A stretch of 15,305 nucleotides of DNA from JAWUWD01 sp034112085 (lineage in GTDB: Bacteria > Bacteroidota > Bacteroidia > Cytophagales > Cyclobacteriaceae), in the NCBI GenBank assembly GCA_034112085.1, contig JAWUWD010000061.1, forward strand, positions 1 to 15,305, given 5' to 3'. A model generated the notes under the pieces. It did no database searches. It saw only the letters and a program-made list of their open reading frames with translations, and was not told the origin of the DNA. Shown here one piece after another: positions 8,011 to 14,382 of this stretch. The position numbers were made by a program, and so were the translations under genes. Position 1 is the first letter of the stretch. Each line of letters starts with the position of its first letter.

Positions 8011-9336
8011 ATGAAAATGACCGAACCAATAAACTTCAAAAGAACACACTTACTTCAGTCTAAGGTCAGCGCACTGCTCGTCTTATTGATATTGTCAAGT
8101 ATGTTGTTAGGCAGTTGTAGTGATGTCTGCGAGACTGAGAATAGCTATACTTACTACGAACCGATTTACACTTCTATGGAGGATTTGAGAACTTCGGTCA
8201 AGCAAGAATCTCCTCGCGATTTGAAGCAGCTTGGCAAGATATATATTAAGAGTGGTTATCTCTATCTCAATGAACCCAACGAAGGACTTCATGTGATTGA
8301 TAATAGAGACCCTAAAAATCCAGTACCAGTTTCATTTATCACTATCCCAGGTAATAGAGGTCTTTCTGCCAAAGGGAATTATCTGTATGTGGATAGCTAC
8401 GTAGATTTGGTTGTACTTGATATTACAGATCCTACCAATATCTCAGAAGCCAATCGTTTAAAAAACATATTCAGTGACTATAATAGCTATGGATATTATC
8501 TAGATCCCGAATTGGGATTGGTGACAGGGTGGGATGAAGTTAGAAAAGTAGAAATCACTGAATCTGACTGTAGCCAGCCAGACTATACCACTTATGATGG
8601 ATACAACTTAGATGGAGGCATAGCCTTGTCAAATGCCGAAGGCTCATCCGCAAGTGTCATTGCTGATCGAGGCGTTGGTGGATCGATGGCCACATTCACT
8701 ATCTATAGCAATTACTTATATACGCTAGAGAATGGCAGTGATCTGATCACCGTCAATATATCCAACCCAGTAAATCCATTAGTACACTCCAAACAAAATA
8801 TTGGATGGGGAGTGGAAACTTTATTTCCATATCAAGATAAGCTCTTTATGGGAGCCAATGACGGGATGTTTATATATGATCTTACTGAGCCTTCAGTACC
8901 AACTGTAATTACAAAGTATGAACATATTAGAAGTTGTGATCCAGTAGTTGTACAAGGAGACTATGCCTACGTCACTTTGCGTTCTGGTAATACTTGTCAA
9001 GGATTTTCTAATCGATTAGAAGTGATCAATATCTCAGATATCTCTAATCCACAGCTCGAAAAAACATACCCTATGTTCAATCCACATGGATTGGGAATAG
9101 ATCAAGATGCTTTGTTTATATGTGATGGTACAGCAGGACTGAAGATCTACGATGCTTCTGATGTCAATACTATAGGAGACAACTTGAAAGTACAGTACGG
9201 TGACATCCAAGCATTGGACGTCATCCCTTTGAATGATGTACTTATGATGATAGGTACAGATGGACTGTATCAGTATGACTATAGCGATTTGAATAATATC
9301 ACTTTAATCAGTGAAATAAAGACCGCTGATAATTAA
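8011..9336 (+). CDS. LVIVD-repeat (beta-propeller-like) lipoprotein
   Basis: A 441-residue lipoprotein. The signal segment ends in a lipobox LGSC with Cys36, followed by SDVCETEN; an acidic residue close to the lipidated Cys is compatible with surface export in Bacteroidota (inference). The body is built from repeats of the LVIVD type, each a pair of strands with a hydrophobic x-V-x-D-I-x-D-P pattern: GYLYLNEPNEGLHVIDNRDP at about 79-98, NYLYVDSYVDLVVLDITDP, LYTLENGSDLITVNISNPVNP, KLFMGANDGMFIYDLTEP, LEVINISDISNP at about 336, and ALFICDGTAGLKIYDASD. These probably form a beta-propeller-like fold. ATG at 8011 is used; a second ATG at 8017 would remove two residues without changing the signal. 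The gene is followed after 8 bases by a barrel protein gene, so the two are an operon, headed by the proposed ECF promoter. Ligand and function are unknown. Confidence 0.87.
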   Translation: MKMTEPINFKRTHLLQSKVSALLVLLILSSMLLGSCSDVCETENSYTYYEPIYTSMEDLRTSVKQESPRDLKQLGKIYIKSGYLYLNEPNEGLHVIDNRDPKNPVPVSFITIPGNRGLSAKGNYLYVDSYVDLVVLDITDPTNISEANRLKNIFSDYNSYGYYLDPELGLVTGWDEVRKVEITESDCSQPDYTTYDGYNLDGGIALSNAEGSSASVIADRGVGGSMATFTIYSNYLYTLENGSDLITVNISNPVNPLVHSKQNIGWGVETLFPYQDKLFMGANDGMFIYDLTEPSVPTVITKYEHIRSCDPVVVQGDYAYVTLRSGNTCQGFSNRLEVINISDISNPQLEKTYPMFNPHGLGIDQDALFICDGTAGLKIYDASDVNTIGDNLKVQYGDIQALDVIPLNDVLMMIGTDGLYQYDYSDLNNITLISEIKTADN

Positions 9337-9344
9337 AAAAAATT

Positions 9345-9941
9345 ATGAAGAAGATACTACTACTACTTGCAGTCTGTTTTAATCTAGCATTCACACATGC
9401 ACAGGAATTAGACTCAGCCAAACAGAGTATGGCATGGACGAATGTCATTCAGATAGGGCAGACTTTTGATGATAATGAGGGGCTAACCGGACGTCTTACT
9501 GTTGCATTGATGTCTGGCGTACAGCGTAATAAATTATTCGCTGGACTTGCTTTGGGGTTTGGTGACTATGGTGATTTTAATATTGGCTCTGTGGCACTAT
9601 ATAGTAAGTACCGACTATTAGAGAAGGGAGTATCTCCCTATGGCTACGCTTCCTTTGGATACGGTCGTCCGACATATTTCAAGGATGATAATGGTCAAGA
9701 TACTGCTCGAAATACAAATGGAGGATTGTTATATGAGACGGGTATAGGAATAGATATTCCCTTGGGCAACGCCATCTTACTAGTACAGTTGGGTTATAGG
9801 TTTCAAAAGATAACCTATGATGAACCTAATTATTACTATTATTCTAATCAGTTGTCTAATTTCGCACCTTATGGAGGCGATGCAAAACACACCATTCGAA
9901 AGATTAATCGCATAGAGTTTAAATTGGGAATTCAGTTTTAA
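9345..9941 (+). CDS. Small outer-membrane beta-barrel protein
   Basis: A 198-residue exported protein. A typical signal peptide (MKKILLLLAVCFNLAFTHA) is cleaved before QELDSA at about residue 20. The mature part shows alternating amphipathic strands rich in Gly and Tyr: NKLFAGLALGFGDYGDFNIG, VALYSKYRLL, PYGYASFGYGRPTYF, LLYETGIGIDIPL, ILLVQLGYRFQKITY. It ends in FKLGIQF, with the terminal Phe expected for BAM-dependent outer-membrane insertion. The size suggests an eight-stranded barrel. It lies 8 bases downstream of the LVIVD lipoprotein gene, with an A-rich spacer and no Shine-Dalgarno, and is followed by a strong terminator, so it is the last gene of that operon. It may anchor or partner the lipoprotein in the outer membrane; this is inference from the gene pair. 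Confidence 0.85.
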   Translation: MKKILLLLAVCFNLAFTHAQELDSAKQSMAWTNVIQIGQTFDDNEGLTGRLTVALMSGVQRNKLFAGLALGFGDYGDFNIGSVALYSKYRLLEKGVSPYGYASFGYGRPTYFKDDNGQDTARNTNGGLLYETGIGIDIPLGNAILLVQLGYRFQKITYDEPNYYYYSNQLSNFAPYGGDAKHTIRKINRIEFKLGIQF

Positions 9942-9965
9942 TAGTTTCTGATTTGAATGTTGGAT

Positions 9966-9997
9966 AAGCACATTGATTGGTTTCAATGTGCTTTTTT
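9966..9997 (+). terminator. Rho-independent terminator of the lipoprotein/barrel operon
   Basis: A perfect 11-base stem AAGCACATTGA (9966-9976) / TCAATGTGCTT (9983-9993) with a 6-base loop, running into six T (9992-9997). It lies 25 bases after the stop codon of the barrel gene. Confidence 0.9.
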
Positions 9998-10118
9998 GTT
10001 AAGTGGTTACTTATGGATCAGTTGTGATTTGCTATGACAATAGTTGCAAATCGTGCTGTAAATGTTGGTAAATGCTAATCTCTAATTCTGTCATCAAATG
10101 AACCTCTAAAAGCCCTGG

Positions 10119-10149
10119 TTTGTTATTGTAATTTGTAATTTTACATTTG
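10119..10149 (+). promoter_or_regulatory. Bacteroidota housekeeping promoter for the acyltransferase
   Basis: TTTG (10119-10122), exactly 19 bases, TACATTTG (10142-10149): a full match to the TTTG / TAnnTTTG promoter pattern of the phylum. It would leave a leader of about 100 bases before the ATG at 10255. The surrounding sequence repeats TTGTAATT two or three times, which may be chance in AT-rich DNA. Confidence 0.65.
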
Positions 10150-10254
10150 TAATTGAATAAAATTAATACCTTGACTAAACAAAACCTTAGGTACAATTGT
10201 TTTGGAAATTAGACAGGTGTTTTATTCATTTATGACTAGCACCTTTAGCCAATA

Positions 10255-10842
10255 ATGAACATGATACTTTCTTTATTCTCTTTAATATTCAAATTGAAAA
10301 AATGGTCGGTTTTCTCGCCATGTCCGCCAGAGGCCAAAAAAAGCATTATCATAGCTGCACCCCACACAAGTAATTGGGACTTTGTGTATGCGATGATCGC
10401 ACTAAGGAGACTAGGACTCAATCCCAGGTTTACTATTAAGAAAGAATTTAATAAATTCCTCATAGGGTCATGGATAGAGTCTATGGGAGCACTGTGGATC
10501 GATCGATCACCAAAAGATGGTTCGAAAGAGCGCCTAAGTATGACTCAGGTCATGGCTAATCTATTTAATCAGTCAGAAGAACCAATAGCTATATTAGTCA
10601 CTGCCGAAGGAACTAGGAAGAAAACTACCAAGTGGAAGTCAGGGTTTTATTACACGGCTGTGGAAGCCAAAGTTCCTATTTGTCTCGCTTTCATGGATTA
10701 CAAGACACGAACTACTGGAGTGGGAATGTGTTTCATGCCTTCTGGAAATATTGAGAACGATATGAAGATCATCATGGATTTCTATGGCGATAAAAATGCC
10801 AAAGACCCATTAAAGTTTGCCCTAGACGAGCGATATATTTGA
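10255..10842 (+). CDS. PlsC-family 1-acyl-glycerol-3-phosphate acyltransferase-like protein
   Basis: A 195-residue acyltransferase of the PlsC/LPLAT superfamily, which transfers an acyl chain to lysophosphatidate or a related lipid at the inner membrane. The catalytic HX4D motif is His37-TSNW-Asp42 (AAPHTSNWDF), preceded by a hydrophobic strand (KKSIIIAAP). The acceptor-phosphate motif is EGTR at 118-121 (TAEGTRKKTTKWKSGFYYTA), and a third block is VPICLAFMDY. The protein is shorter than classical PlsC (about 240 residues) and has only a short hydrophobic N-terminus instead of a clear membrane helix, so it belongs to the compact branch common in Bacteroidota and the exact substrate is uncertain. 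ATG at 10255 or 10261 could serve; the first is taken. It stands alone with its own promoter at 10119-10149. Confidence 0.88.
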   Translation: MNMILSLFSLIFKLKKWSVFSPCPPEAKKSIIIAAPHTSNWDFVYAMIALRRLGLNPRFTIKKEFNKFLIGSWIESMGALWIDRSPKDGSKERLSMTQVMANLFNQSEEPIAILVTAEGTRKKTTKWKSGFYYTAVEAKVPICLAFMDYKTRTTGVGMCFMPSGNIENDMKIIMDFYGDKNAKDPLKFALDERYI

Positions 10843-11170
10843 TCTCAATTTTTGAACACCATTCTGCTAAAAATCTGATCTCTTTAATATTTAGTGTACG
10901 TCTGTATTGATCGACCAGGGATCACCTGATTATCAGCCACAGTTATTTTTATGGCTATTTAATTCTGTAATTGATTAGTAATTAGTAAGTTGTTATTTTG
11001 AAATGAAAAACATGAATTCCATCGAATGTAGCTGAAGACTAACTTGGGTTAATCTGAAGAGTATTTAATAACGTCTTTACAATGGCTTGAATAATGTAAT
11101 ATTCTTATGCCCATTTTATACAGGGGTAGACTGTTCTTGTCTATCTATAAATCATTATCCTTATAGTTTT
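10843..11170. other. Intergenic region with a tRNA-like fragment
   Basis: No gene seen. Apart from the tRNA-like fragment at 10911-10936 it holds a weak imperfect hairpin (AGCCA at 10936-10940 with TGGCT about 12 bases on) without a T-run, and an imperfect hairpin around 11120-11150 (GGTAGAC / GTCTATC), neither a convincing terminator. The genes on both sides end here (convergent). Confidence 0.4.
10911..10936 (-). repeat. Fragment of the CAU tRNA gene; possible attachment-site remnant
   Basis: Aligned with 14398-14424 of the intact tRNA, 24 of 27 columns agree (one missing A, C to T, G to C). The orientation is the same. The matched part runs from the anticodon loop, through the variable loop and the 5' side of the T arm, into the T loop, i.e. 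the 3' half of the tRNA on the minus strand. No tRNA similarity is seen on either side. A direct repeat of the 3' half of a tRNA at a distance is the usual trace of tRNA-targeted integration. Confidence 0.65.
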
Positions 11171-11887
11171 TTAGAACTTATATAGTTCAATAACCTCATT
11201 AGCGTTAATTATGCGATCGAATATAAAAACCTCATCTATTGCTCCGTTAAACATATTTCCATTATCATCAGCCCCACTTAACTGGCCTATTCGAAGTGGA
11301 AGATCATTGTCGACAAGTTGATCAATAGATTCTACTTCTTTTGTTAAATCCCCATTTATATAAAGCTTAAGAGTTACTTCATCATAAGTGAAAACAATAT
11401 GTACCCATTTATTTGTTGGGAAAATATTATCTGTATTTAGTATGTTACTTGAAGCATTACATCTTAACGTTAATCCTTCAGGATTGAGCCCTAAGTAATA
11501 GCCGGTGCCTACTCCACCCGTTTCACTTGTCGCATCCCACTTGCTTAATATGCTATCCCAGTTAGATTGGTTTCCGTTGGCATTGACCCAGACGGAAATA
11601 GATATTTCGTCAGTAATCTTAATAGAGGATCTATTACTGATTTCAATATATCCGTTAGTATTACCGAATTTGTAGGATGAATTAGGATTCCCATGTCTAT
11701 CTTCAGTTAGTTCTACATTTCCGACTTGAGTTAAACTATTACCTGAACTTCCCACGATTAAGTCCAAGGAAAAAGTAGCTTGATCAACGAGCTTCTCCGG
11801 TTCTGGATTATTATCTTTGGAACAAGAGATCATTATTGCTGATGCGATAATGAAATGTATTAATGGTATTATTTCCCCCCTAATCAT
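11171..11887 (-). CDS. LamG / concanavalin A-like domain lipoprotein
   Basis: A 238-residue predicted lipoprotein. The hydrophobic N-terminus (IIPLIHFIIASAIMISC) ends at Cys22 and continues SKDNNPEPEK, a typical Bacteroidota lipoprotein start; Met at -3 of the lipobox is less usual. A single LamG-type jelly-roll domain covers about residues 45-238: NSSYKFGNTNGYIEISNRSS, TDEISISVWVNANG, WDSILSKWD, GYYLGLNPEGLTLRCN, NKWVHIVFTYDEVTLKLYING, and LPLRIGQLSG...FNGAIDEVFIFDRIINANEV. The final AIDEVxIFDR block is characteristic. Such domains bind carbohydrates or proteins; no catalytic residues are evident. It is a single gene on the minus strand, inside the proposed tRNA-bounded island. ATG at 11887 gives the complete signal. 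No TAnnTTTG box is seen upstream. Confidence 0.82.
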   Translation of the reverse strand: MIRGEIIPLIHFIIASAIMISCSKDNNPEPEKLVDQATFSLDLIVGSSGNSLTQVGNVELTEDRHGNPNSSYKFGNTNGYIEISNRSSIKITDEISISVWVNANGNQSNWDSILSKWDATSETGGVGTGYYLGLNPEGLTLRCNASSNILNTDNIFPTNKWVHIVFTYDEVTLKLYINGDLTKEVESIDQLVDNDLPLRIGQLSGADDNGNMFNGAIDEVFIFDRIINANEVIELYKF

Positions 11888-12300
11888 TATTGAGTATTAG
11901 TCTTGTTTTTGTATTTGAGTATTCAGTACATATTGGCAATATGGAGAATAAATTTGAATGTGAGCTAACAGAACGGTCGAGTTATCTCTATAAGTTTCAT
12001 GTTAATGATTTTGTAGTATAAACACAATCTCTCTTTTAAATGCACTGGATAGACATTTGAAAAAAAACATCTCCTATTATAAAGTGATATCATACACTGG
12101 TTTTTTTACCACTCCCAAATTCGTATCCTCATCCTCCGCGAGAGTATGTATATATCTATTGGTAATTTATAGTCCAGATGAAGCTAGACTTCAAAATAGT
12201 AAACAATTGGTAAATTTGGTGCCTGAAACAACAAATATGACCATTTATGTGTCTATTATTAATTAGTTATTGAGGTCAAGGTAATGACTTAATAAACTCC
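11888..12300. other. Intergenic region without a supported gene
   Basis: A 69-codon plus-strand frame at 12057-12266 begins with TTG, has no ribosome site and no recognisable similarity, and is not called. On the minus strand a short coding-like tail ending at 12077 (AEDEDTNLGVVKKPVYDITL) is open for only about 29 codons and lacks a start; it may be a gene remnant. The region leads into the REP-like repeats. Confidence 0.3.
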
Positions 12301-12330
12301 TGCTGGCGCGGGCTTGTAGCTCGTGTCCAT
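12301..12330 (+). repeat. REP-like hairpin, copy 1
   Basis: GC-rich island in AT-rich DNA. The arms GGCGCGGGCT (12305-12314) and AGCTCGTGTC (12318-12327) form a 10-pair stem, including three G-U pairs, around the loop TGT. The sequence matches the reverse complement of copy 2 at 12485-12520 in about 22 of 27 positions, so the two copies are inverted around the RAYT relic. Confidence 0.65.
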
Positions 12331-12356
12331 AGAGATAGAGAAAGAAGAGATGAAAA

Positions 12357-12446
12357 ATGAGTCGTAAGTATGAATTTTATAACAAGGAGGGGTTGTATTT
12401 TGTAAGTTTTGCAACAAAAATAGGATGGGTGAATTTAGTGAAATAA
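12357..12446 (+). pseudogene. Relic of a REP-associated tyrosine transposase (RAYT), N-terminus only
   Basis: An ATG frame of 29 codons reads MSRKYEFYNKEGLYFVSFAT then KIGWVNLVK and stops. The first 20 residues match the start of Bacteroidota RAYT (Y1/TnpA-REP family) proteins, which read approximately MSxKYKFxNxEGLYFVSFAT followed by a V-N-W-I-D segment; here that segment is degraded to IGWVN. The HUH and catalytic Tyr motifs are absent. After the stop the same frame reads LLEIDYV and stops at 12468-12470, which could be the far C-terminus left after an internal deletion (weak). REP-like hairpins lie on both sides in opposite orientation, the usual arrangement of RAYT genes. It is too short to be active. 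Intact RAYT proteins are roughly 150-200 residues. Confidence 0.65.
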
Positions 12447-12484
12447 TTATTGGAGATTGATTATGTATAATATGACCCTACTCG

Positions 12485-12522
12485 AAACGGCCACGCGCTA
12501 CAAGCTCGCGCCAGTGCGGGAT
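12485..12522 (-). repeat. REP-like element, copy 2 (inverted relative to copy 1)
   Basis: Minus-strand reading CTGGCGCGAGCTTGTAGCGC then GTGGCC; compare copy 1 CTGGCGCGGGCTTGTAGCTC then GTGTCC. The hairpin keeps the TGT loop and most pairs but has two or three mismatches. It sits about 15 bases after the RAYT relic frame. Confidence 0.6.
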
Positions 12523-12558
12523 CAGATTGAGAGTTGGTTTTTAGGATTGTTTTAAAAT

Positions 12559-12582
12559 AAAAAAATGAAGATCCAAATCTTC
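12559..12582 (-). terminator. Probable terminator for the MORN lipoprotein transcript
   Basis: On the minus strand GAAGAT (12582-12577), loop TTGG, ATCTTC (12572-12567) is followed by A and seven T (12565-12559). The stem is only six pairs, but the T-run is good. It lies about 210 bases beyond the stop of the minus-strand lipoprotein gene. Confidence 0.45.
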
Positions 12583-12592
12583 CTTCTCTACT

Positions 12593-12669
12593 ATTTACTT
12601 TGTCCTTACAAGGACGCTTTTGTTTGCCCGTTACTTGCAGTTTGCCAGTCACTTAGTATTTGTTTCACG
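12593..12669 (+). repeat. Family repeat, copy 1 (GTCCTT-AAGGAC repeat)
   Basis: Begins TTTACTTTGTCCTTACAAGG, then GACGCTTTTGTTTGCC, and ends ATTTGTTTCA. It contains the palindrome GTCCTT-AC-AAGGAC (12602-12615) and an internal tandem pair, GTTTGCCCGTTACTT then GTTTGCCAGTCACTT. Two related copies lie at 13520-13594 and 13613-13712 in the same orientation, so the lipoprotein gene between is bracketed by direct repeats. Confidence 0.65.
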
Positions 12670-12760
12670 ATACTAAAGTAAAAAATCTCAATCATTTCTG
12701 ATCGGTATTCTTACTTCTATTATCGAGTCAAAGACTCTATTTATATTCATCAATCACAAG

Positions 12761-12791
12761 TTACGATACGCTAAACTTGCGCCAGAACGGG
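12761..12791 (-). repeat. REP-like element, copy 3 (degenerate)
   Basis: The plus-strand reading ACGCTAAACTTGCGCCAGAA then CGGG aligns with copy 2 (GCGCTACAAGCTCGCGCCAG then TGCGGG) in the same orientation, with several changes and one lost base. It abuts the stop codon of the lipoprotein gene at 12792-12794. It would no longer form the full hairpin. Confidence 0.5.
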
Positions 12792-13514
12792 TCATTTATC
12801 TTTCACATTATATAATCCTTCAATACAACGTTGTGTTGCCAATACTCCATCTATTGTATCTAAAGGGATTTGATAGTAAATACAACCAATAAAAATATTC
12901 TCCCCAACATTAGTTGGGGATATTTTAAAGGGGTAGTAGTTCTCCCTAGATTTTAAAGCAAGTAGTGTGTCAGCAGGAACACCATTTGCATTCCATTGAG
13001 TAGCTATAATCAATGTTCCTTTTTTATAATAGTCATTAGTGATATTTCCAAGTCTAATGACACCACTATATTTTTCGTCTATATTTAATGTATCCTTATC
13101 CACCGCTATTATTAGTCTCATTTCATTATTTCTAATTCCTTGAGCATTATACTTCTCATAATCAAGCAATATTCCAACACTATCATAATACTGAACTTCA
13201 ATTAGTTGTCCTTCTGGAAGAAATACCTCAGCCTTTCCTACTTTAAGATTGTTACGATAATTGAAAGATTGGGCAATTTGACCATTACCGTGATAAGATA
13301 TCTCTTTACCAGTTAATTTCCCTTCAACCCAATTTTGCACCATTCTTAGCTCTCCACTTTTATAATATTCTTTCAACACTCCATGCTTAACACCATTACT
13401 CTCTGCCCATTCTTGCTTTATTTCTCCTGAATCAAAACGAGCAATTTCATTATCTCCTACGTACTGACAAGAATATATAAAAACTATAAATAAAATTATT
13501 AGAAATCTATGCAT
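12792..13514 (-). CDS. MORN/YwqK-like repeat lipoprotein
   Basis: A 240-residue predicted lipoprotein. A short signal (MHRFLIILFIVFIYSC) has lipobox IYSC with Cys16. Residues about 26-135 hold MORN-2 type repeats of the kind found in YwqK-family proteins: RFDSGEIKQEWAESNGVKHG, VLKEYYKSGELRMVQNWVEG, KLTGKEISYHGNGQIAQSFN, KVGKAEVFLPEGQLIEVQYY, LLDYEKYNAQG. The C-terminal ~100 residues (KDTLNIDEKYSGVIRLGNI and onward) form an unrecognised, probably beta-rich domain. Many Bacteroidota proteins of this type carry the label 'toxin-antitoxin system YwqK family antitoxin', but no toxin gene is present and the role is unknown. The start ATG at 13514 gives the shortest complete lipoprotein signal. Direct repeats lie on both sides, and a REP-like copy touches its stop, so gain by recombination is plausible. 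Confidence 0.78.
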   Translation of the reverse strand: MHRFLIILFIVFIYSCQYVGDNEIARFDSGEIKQEWAESNGVKHGVLKEYYKSGELRMVQNWVEGKLTGKEISYHGNGQIAQSFNYRNNLKVGKAEVFLPEGQLIEVQYYDSVGILLDYEKYNAQGIRNNEMRLIIAVDKDTLNIDEKYSGVIRLGNITNDYYKKGTLIIATQWNANGVPADTLLALKSRENYYPFKISPTNVGENIFIGCIYYQIPLDTIDGVLATQRCIEGLYNVKDK

Positions 13515-13519
13515 ATCGT

Positions 13520-13594
13520 ATTTTACTTTAAGGCTTACGAGGACGATTTTGTTTGCCTGTATCTTACAATGTACCGGCTAAGAATTTGTTTTAT
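13520..13594 (+). repeat. Family repeat, copy 2
   Basis: TTTTACTTTAAGGCTTACGA then GGACGATTTTGTTTGCCTGT, TCTTACAATGTACC and AATTTGTTTTA align along most of their length with copies 1 and 3. The palindrome is degenerate here (GGCTTACGAGGAC). It begins 6 bases upstream of the lipoprotein ATG and therefore occupies its promoter region. Confidence 0.6.
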
Positions 13595-13612
13595 GTTGTT
13601 TATTGCTATAAT

Positions 13613-13712
13613 ATTTTACTCTGTCCTTATAAGGACACTTGTTTTGCCTGTTATTTACAATGTACCTTGGCCTAGTAGTAAGCTCATGAAATCACTGAGA
13701 ATCTGTTTCATA
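13613..13712 (+). repeat. Family repeat, copy 3
   Basis: TTTTACTCTGTCCTTATAAG then GACACTTGTTTTGCCTGTTA and TTTACAATGTACC match copy 2, followed by a ~25-base insertion and then GAGAATCTGTTTCA. The palindrome GTCCTTATAAGGAC (13623-13636) is perfect. A plus-strand frame covering copies 2 and 3 (13509-13724) is a by-product of the repeats and is not called as a gene. Confidence 0.6.
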
Positions 13713-13829
13713 TATTTAAGTTAATGAATAATCAAGTGCTTATATTGTACAGGTATTTAAATTTCAACAACATGAAATACACAAGAATTCCAACTCATAC
13801 AATATTCTTACAGGAGTGTTCATTCAAAC

Positions 13830-13837
13830 TATATTTG
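13830..13837 (+). promoter_or_regulatory. Putative -7 element before the small membrane protein
   Basis: TATATTTG fully matches TAnnTTTG. It ends 10 bases before the ATG at 13848, so a transcript from it would be leaderless or nearly so. No TTG is seen at the expected -33 distance. Confidence 0.35.
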
Positions 13838-13847
13838 AATTGAATCC

Positions 13848-14000
13848 ATGTTAGGCAGTAGCAGCTATAAATATAAAGGAGATTCAAAAGGAAGTACTCT
13901 TCCTAAGAAACCACCAAAACTTATTTCTGGATGCTTGATACCTTTAGCAATATTTTTGGTGATTGTATTGCTTGCGTATTATCTTGGAAGTGAGACATAA
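13848..14000 (+). CDS. Small single-pass membrane protein, 50 residues
   Basis: An ATG frame of 50 codons begins MLGSSSYKYKGDSKGSTLPK, continues KPPKLISGC and then has one strong membrane helix at about residues 30-46 (LIPLAIFLVIVLLAYYL), ending GSET. Positive and polar residues precede the helix and an acidic tail follows, predicting a cytoplasmic N-terminus. I do not recognise a family. Support for its being a gene: the clean hydrophobic block with proper charge distribution, and a perfect -7 box just upstream. Against: very short, no ribosome site, no homologue known to me. It lies alone between the repeat cluster and the tRNA. Confidence 0.5.
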   Translation: MLGSSSYKYKGDSKGSTLPKKPPKLISGCLIPLAIFLVIVLLAYYLGSET

Positions 14001-14333
14001 AAAAAAGGAGAACTCTCATTTCCCTTTCACTTCATTATACCTAAATCCTTATAGCTGATTTACTTGAGTCATGCAGTGTGCCATTGATATATTGCTTAAG
14101 GTAATAATCAATTAAATAGTCAGAAGGTGAAAGAGGGGTAGTTGTAAATAACACATCAAGTATAGTATGCACTAATTTTGTCCATTTCAGCAAGTTTGAC
14201 TGATTCAGCCATCCCGATATACTTCTGTGAAGTACGTAAGTACCTATAGACCTATATTAGAGCTAGCCAAAAGACTTTTATAAAGTCTGGAATAACACTA
14301 TCTTTAATAAGAATTGTTGGTCATTTGTTGGTG
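14001..14333. other. Intergenic region, nothing recognised
   Basis: No supported gene. On the minus strand a frame of about 60 codons ending near 14047 (…SPSDYLIDYYLKQYINGTLH) is open but has no ATG or convincing family; it may be a remnant. A weak hairpin with a T8 run on the minus strand (GAGAGTTCTC) lies just after the small membrane protein gene. Confidence 0.3.
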
Positions 14334-14371
14334 CAAAAAAAGCCACTCACGAATTAACTTCGTAAGTGGCT
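14334..14371 (-). terminator. Terminator of the CAU tRNA transcript
   Basis: On the minus strand AGCCACT (14371-14365), a mismatch, ACGAA (14363-14359), a 5-base loop, then TTCGT and AGTGGCT, followed by seven T (14341-14335). A long stem of 7 + 5 pairs placed 12 bases after the tRNA 3' end. Confidence 0.85.
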
Positions 14372-14382
14372 GATTAGCAGAG

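Noticed and set aside
10245..10463. Minus-strand 72-codon frame opposite the acyltransferase
   Set aside because: Shadow of the plus-strand gene, whose HX4D and EGTR motifs are unambiguous.
12077..12160. Minus-strand tail AEDEDTNLGVVKKPVYDITL ending in TAA
   Set aside because: Reads like a protein C-terminus but is open for only about 29 codons and has no start; possible remnant, not enough to call.
12057..12266. A 69-codon plus-strand frame starting with TTG
   Set aside because: No ATG, no ribosome site, no recognisable domain, low-complexity start; overlaps a short minus-strand coding-like tail. Probably chance.
12461..12652. A 63-codon minus-strand frame across REP copy 2 and repeat copy 1
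   Set aside because: Its sequence is just the translated repeats; no start context or family.
12593..13712. Integron cassette sites (attC) around the lipoprotein gene
   Set aside because: The repeats do not show the inverse core and core (RYYYAAC / GTTRRRY) arrangement, and no integron integrase is present.
13509..13724. A 71-codon plus-strand frame covering the repeat copies
   Set aside because: It is composed almost entirely of two copies of the non-coding repeat and overlaps the start of the minus-strand lipoprotein; hydrophobicity comes from T-rich codons.
13785..13820. TTCCAACT followed by GTGTTC, resembling the proposed ECF motif
   Set aside because: The spacing is about 20 instead of 15 and both halves have a mismatch; not counted as a third site.
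14001..14250. A minus-strand frame of about 60 codons (…SPSDYLIDYYLKQYINGTLH…)
   Set aside because: No start codon in reach except GTG in the middle, no recognised family; treated as intergenic.
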